Positions 60,689 through 64,000 of a stretch of 64,000 nt of DNA are shown piece by piece (positions within the stretch are counted from its first letter, which is position 1; each line of letters opens with the position of its first letter). Location of the stretch: NCBI GenBank assembly GCA_963701955.1, contig OY969694.1, positions 1,984,001 to 2,048,000 of the forward strand, in the 5' to 3' direction. The notes below the pieces were generated by a model, which did not search any database, was not told where the DNA came from, and worked only from the letters and a program-made list of their open reading frames with translations. The position numbers and the translations under genes are program-made. The DNA comes from Bog-473 sp963701955 (lineage in GTDB: Bacteria; Actinomycetota; Acidimicrobiia; Acidimicrobiales; RAAP-2).

Positions 60689-62546
60689 CGCCGCCGGGAG
60701 GCGTCGCGGGACCATCTCCGCGCCGTGGCGGGCCCTCGCTCGGAGCGGCCGGCCACACGTCGATGGCCTCAGTAGGCAGCCGGAGCGAGCACGGTCCCTC
60801 CTCGACAGGCTGAAAGGACAGCGCGCGAAGGACGAGCGAGTCGGCAAGCTGCACCTCGACATCGACGACCGACCCGAGATCGGTGACGTCGGTCACGTCG
60901 CCCCGCAATTCCCACGAGTCGGGGGGCCCGAGCGCGATCCGCTCGGGCCGAATACTCCACCAGACGGGCACGCCCGGGCCGAGCACGTCGACGCCCGGGA
61001 CGTCGACGTGGAGACCCCCGGGGAGCAGGAGCCCTCGCTCCGTGGTCGTGCCGGCATGCACGTTCGAGACCCCGAGCAGGTGTCCGACCGTCGGGGAGGT
61101 GGGACGGCCATAGACGAGGCGGCGGGGCCCTGCCTGGGCGACCTGACCCTCCACCAACACGATGATCTCGTCGGCCAGAACCGCCGCTTCTTCGGGGTCG
61201 TGCGTGACCAGGACCGTCGTCACACCGTTCTTGCGCTGCAGGCTGCGCAGCTCGGCGCGCAGGTCGCGGCGCACCGGCGCGTCGAGGGCCGAGAAGGGCT
61301 CGTCGAGGAGCAGGAGGTCCGGGGAGCGGCAGAGCGCCTGCGCCAGGGCCACCCGCTGACGCTGCCCACCCGAGAGCTCTCTCGGAAGGCGATCCTCGAG
61401 GCCGCCGAGGCCGAACCGGTCGAGCCAGTAGGCGGCCTCCCCGGCCGAGGCTCCCTTGGCGAACAGCAGCTGCTCGCGGACCCGGAGGTGGGGGAAGAGC
61501 GAGAATCCCTGCGCCACGTAGCCGACCCTGCGATCCTCGGGCGCAACGTCGGAGATCTCCCGGCCACCGACCGCGACGCTCCCCGCGCCCATCTCACCCA
61601 CTCCGGCGAGGGCGCGCAGCACCGTCGACTTGCCCGACCCCGATGGCCCCACGATGGCCATGTGCCCCGACGCTGATCGCCAGTCCGCCTCCACGCGGAA
61701 CGTTCCCACCCGCGCGTCGAGGTCGAAGGCCATTGTGCGGGGGAGGCCGACGGCGTCCGGGGCGGTGGGGACCGGGAGGGGTGTGGCCCGACGCCTGGGC
61801 CACCGGGCCCGGCTGACCAGGACCACGATGCACGCGGCGGCGAGGGCCAGGGCCGTCGGCGCCTGCGTCGTGGGCAATCCCGCCATTGAGAACTGGTTGA
61901 AGGTGTACACGGGGAGCGTGAAGGGGTGGTAGGCGACGACCACCGTGGCGCCGTACTCGCCGAAGGCCCGCAGCCAGGCGAGGACGAGACCGGCCCGGAT
62001 TCCCGCCGCCGCTACGGGGATCGCCACGCGGGCGAAGCGGGAGAGCTCACCGTGGCCGAGGGTCGCCGCCACGTCGAGCAAGCCCGGGTCGACCGCGGAA
62101 AACGCAGCCCTCGCCGTGACCACGAGGAACGGTGCCGCGACGAAGGTCTGGGCCAGCACGATGCCGGCCATGGAGTTCGTCAGGTTGCCGCCGAAGAACC
62201 GCCCCACAGTGGTGTAGGGACCGACCAGGTAGATGAGCAGGATCCCGCTCATGACCGGCGGGAGAGCCAGCGGAAGCTGGACCACGACTCCGAGGACGCC
62301 CACCAGACGCCGGCGGGACCGGGCGAGGACGTAGGCCAGCGGAATGCCGAGGAGGGCGATGATGGACAGTGAGATGGTGGAGCACACCGTCGAGACGTAG
62401 AGCGCGCCGGCCAGCCCGGGCTCGCCGAAGCCTCGCTGGTTCGATCCGACGAAGCGGACGACGAACGCGACGAGGGGAACGGCCAGATAGAGGCCGAGGA
62501 GGGCCCCGAGCCACAGCAGTGGCCCGAGGCGCCAGAACCCCCTCAC
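60651..62546 (-). CDS. molybdate/tungstate-type ABC transporter, permease-ATPase fusion
   Basis: A 631-residue fusion. Residues about 1-250 form a ModB/WtpB-like permease: VYVSTVCSTISLSI-type helices, RSRRRLVGVLGVVVQLPLAL, PPVMSGILL and the coupling EAA-like loop ARAAFSAVDPGLLDVAATLG. After a short linker the ATPase has GPSGSGKST (Walker A), LSGGQRQRVALAQAL (signature), LLLLDEPFSALD (Walker B) and TVLVTHDPEEAA, then a TOBE-like C-terminus. GTG at 62546 lies seven bases after the binding-protein gene. It imports an oxyanion, most likely molybdate or tungstate. Confidence 0.88.
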   Translation of the reverse strand: MRGFWRLGPLLWLGALLGLYLAVPLVAFVVRFVGSNQRGFGEPGLAGALYVSTVCSTISLSIIALLGIPLAYVLARSRRRLVGVLGVVVQLPLALPPVMSGILLIYLVGPYTTVGRFFGGNLTNSMAGIVLAQTFVAAPFLVVTARAAFSAVDPGLLDVAATLGHGELSRFARVAIPVAAAGIRAGLVLAWLRAFGEYGATVVVAYHPFTLPVYTFNQFSMAGLPTTQAPTALALAAACIVVLVSRARWPRRRATPLPVPTAPDAVGLPRTMAFDLDARVGTFRVEADWRSASGHMAIVGPSGSGKSTVLRALAGVGEMGAGSVAVGGREISDVAPEDRRVGYVAQGFSLFPHLRVREQLLFAKGASAGEAAYWLDRFGLGGLEDRLPRELSGGQRQRVALAQALCRSPDLLLLDEPFSALDAPVRRDLRAELRSLQRKNGVTTVLVTHDPEEAAVLADEIIVLVEGQVAQAGPRRLVYGRPTSPTVGHLLGVSNVHAGTTTERGLLLPGGLHVDVPGVDVLGPGVPVWWSIRPERIALGPPDSWELRGDVTDVTDLGSVVDVEVQLADSLVLRALSFQPVEEGPCSLRLPTEAIDVWPAAPSEGPPRRGDGPATPPGGVTMPGATTPPPA

Positions 62547-62553
62547 CGGCTCA

Positions 62554-63447
62554 TCAGCCCGGGACGGCCCCCTTCACACTGGCAGGGACCGTGCCCGTGA
62601 CCTTGGGTGGGGCGATCGGCGTGATCCCGTCGGTGGCCAGGATCGTCCGGCCCTTCTTGCTCAACAAGAAGGCCGTGAACGACCGCGCCGCAGCCAGATG
62701 GGGCGCCCGGTTCACGACGGTCACCGTATAGGTCGCCGTGAGGGTCTTGATGCCCCGCAGGGGGATCGTCTTCAGGTGGGCAGCACTCGCCTCGACCCCG
62801 TAGAAGAAGCCCGCGTCGAGCTGGCCGGCCTGGAGTTCCCCGACCAGGGTCTGCTCGGGAAACTCTCCGGTCGTGGAGCTGGCGATCGTGGCCAACGCAG
62901 GCTGCCTGTACTTCCCGGCCGCCTCGGTGAGCGCCGTGACGGCGAGGACGCCCTTGGGATCGGTGGCAGGGTCGGTGCGCCCGAGTAGGAACCCTGACTG
63001 GGCGACCACCTGGTACCAGGGCTTGGTCCTCAACTGCCGGGCAAAGGAACCGTTCGGGTTGTAACCGAGCAGCAGGGGCGAGTTGCCGAACGACGCGTAC
63101 CACGAGACCCAGTTGCCGTTGGCCTGGCCCATCAGGGTGGCATTGACCGCAGGGGCCGCGCTGATGAACACGTCGGCCTGCTGCGTCCCGGCCTTGATGT
63201 CGGCAGCCAGGTCCTTCGATCCGGCCGAGACGCCGTTCACGGTGTAGCCCGTCGCCTCCTGAAAGGCCGGTGCCAGGTCCTTCTGCACGACCGTGACCAG
63301 CGACCCCGCGTAGAGGACGTCCACCGGCCCGCTGCCCTTGGGGGCGGCCGCGGCGGGAGCGCTCCCCAGCACTGCCCCGAGACCCCCCAGAAGGGCGAGA
63401 GAGCCGAGGAGGGGCGGCGTTCGAGACATGGAGGGTCGCATCGACAT
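62554..63447 (-). CDS. extracellular solute-binding protein, ModA/WtpA-like
   Basis: A 297-residue periplasmic-type binding protein. A signal peptide (LLGSLALLGGLGAVLGSAPA) ends at APAAAAPKG; no lipobox is evident. The mature part begins VDVLYAGSLVTVVQKDLAPA, followed by AGSKDLAADIKAGTQQADVF, the WtpA/ModA-like pattern, and later YGVEASAAHLKT. It would capture molybdate or tungstate and deliver it to the fused permease-ATPase encoded just downstream. Several ATGs (63447, 63441, 63429) could serve as start. Confidence 0.88.
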   Translation of the reverse strand: MSMRPSMSRTPPLLGSLALLGGLGAVLGSAPAAAAPKGSGPVDVLYAGSLVTVVQKDLAPAFQEATGYTVNGVSAGSKDLAADIKAGTQQADVFISAAPAVNATLMGQANGNWVSWYASFGNSPLLLGYNPNGSFARQLRTKPWYQVVAQSGFLLGRTDPATDPKGVLAVTALTEAAGKYRQPALATIASSTTGEFPEQTLVGELQAGQLDAGFFYGVEASAAHLKTIPLRGIKTLTATYTVTVVNRAPHLAAARSFTAFLLSKKGRTILATDGITPIAPPKVTGTVPASVKGAVPG

Positions 63448-63494
63448 GACCGTTACCGTAGCGCAAGTGCATGTTAGAAGCAGAGAAATCCTCA

Positions 63495-63521
63495 GTTTTG
63501 CTGGAACTGCTCCCAGAAAAC
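63495..63521. promoter_or_regulatory. imperfect inverted repeat upstream of the ABC operon
   Basis: GTTTTGCTGG (63495-63504) and CCAGAAAAC (63513-63521) pair except for one bulged base. The site lies 48-74 bases upstream of the binding-protein gene. It could be an operator for a metal-responsive regulator; it does not match the E. coli ModE consensus that I know. Confidence 0.35.
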
Positions 63522-63582
63522 CCCCGCATCTGCTTCATATGGAGTACCCCTTCATCTGGCGGTCCCCGCCCCGAAGGAGCGA

Positions 63583-64000
63583 TCAGCGCCCGGCCGCGAT
63601 GGCCTCGGCTCGGCGGACCAGGCCCGGCGCATCCAGCGCGGCGGCCACCCGGACGAAGTCGCTGGTCGGTCCGCGCCAGCGCAGCTCCTCGACGGTCTTC
63701 AGCAGGGAGCGGTCAACCGTCAAGGTGGCCAGGCGCTTGAAGAGGTCCGCTTCGTCCCGGCGCTCGCGCAGGGTCGCGGCCAGCTTGGCGGCTCCTCGGA
63801 CGGTGAGCTGCCAGTCCTCGGGGTCGGACGGGATGGCCTCGAGGTGGATGAAGCGAGCCAGCACGGCGGCCGCCGACTTGGCCCCCCAGCCGGGCAGGCC
63901 GGGAAAGCCGTCCGCGCTGTCGCCGACCAGCGCGAGATAGTCGGCGATGGACTCGGGACCCACCCCGAACTTGGCCCTGACCCCGCTCTCGTCGATCAGC
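63583..64000 (-). CDS. 5'-3' exonuclease, C-terminal part (cut by right edge)
   Basis: The frame continues beyond the window: LIDESGVRAKFGVGPESIAD at the edge, then YLALVGDSADGFPGLPGWGAKSAAAVLARF, the helix-hairpin-helix and metal region of PolA-type 5'-3' exonucleases (XNI/ExoIX-like). The remaining residues to the stop at 63583 are helical, ending RRAEAIAAGR, with no polymerase domain, so this is a stand-alone exonuclease. It acts on flaps or Okazaki-fragment ends. The N-terminal catalytic Asp residues lie outside the window. Confidence 0.88.
   Translation of the reverse strand, partial: LIDESGVRAKFGVGPESIADYLALVGDSADGFPGLPGWGAKSAAAVLARFIHLEAIPSDPEDWQLTVRGAAKLAATLRERRDEADLFKRLATLTVDRSLLKTVEELRWRGPTSDFVRVAAALDAPGLVRRAEAIAAGR

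Noticed and set aside
63450..63580. Molybdenum-cofactor riboswitch upstream of the ABC operon
   Set aside because: The leader is only about 100 bases and shows just one imperfect hairpin, not the multi-stem Moco motif.

Overview
High-GC, densely packed bacterial chromosome segment. DevR/DevS-type two-component genes, DUF1918, MMPL and LLM-flavin enzymes, cytochromes P450, COG4315 secreted repeat proteins, CYTH-CHAD and a very long Lhr helicase point to an actinobacterium, possibly class Acidimicrobiia. That placement is inferred from gene content; there is no rRNA in the window.

Layout. 0-2.4 kb: tail of an unknown gene, a flavin-reductase-like gene and a membrane-anchored peptidase S11 homologue whose three catalytic motifs are all substituted. 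2.5-5.7 kb: a decayed accessory patch with an IS30 remnant cut by a near-intact IS256-type element, a RelE/Phd-type toxin-antitoxin pair and a fragment of a medium-chain dehydrogenase. 5.8-9.3 kb: two SDRs, a GNAT and an LLM-type flavin enzyme. 9.5-15.2 kb: an envelope block with a BcsA-like glycosyltransferase carrying PilZ, then three membrane enzymes (fatty-acid-hydroxylase/sterol-desaturase type, DoxX, isoprenylcysteine-methyltransferase type) bracketed by two secreted proteins that end in the same residues (GGVSF). 15.3-18.6 kb: divergent alcohol and aldehyde dehydrogenase genes plus DUF779. 18.6-26 kb: minus-strand catabolic run of LLM enzyme, P450, TauD-like dioxygenase, MDR, SDR and an MMPL exporter; the P450 has a clear promoter with an operator-like palindrome.

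26-38 kb resembles a DosR/DevR dormancy regulon: GGDEF-GAF protein, CBS protein, DUF1918, coiled-coil protein, APH-kinase fusion (Rv2004c-like), STAS protein, DevR and DevS homologues, two universal stress proteins, HDAC-type deacetylase, GNAT, zinc alcohol dehydrogenase and an XRE-PNPOx fusion. Its intergenic regions hold repeated 14-base dyads of the form G[G/T]GAC-N4-G-N-CCC, like DosR boxes. This is the most coherent system in the window.

38-55 kb is mostly housekeeping or metabolism: Nudix, CYTH-CHAD, TauE/SafE permease, 5-oxoprolinase PxpA with fused PxpB-PxpC, Lhr, methyltransferase, patatin, two linked unknown proteins, TypA/BipA, a VOC protein and tRNA-Ser(UGA). 55-60.7 kb is a second catabolic locus: GntR/FCD regulator, amidohydrolase, N-acyl-D-amino-acid-deacylase-like enzyme and a P450. 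60.6-63.5 kb encodes a molybdate/tungstate-type ABC importer with permease and ATPase fused. The right edge cuts a 5'-3' exonuclease gene.
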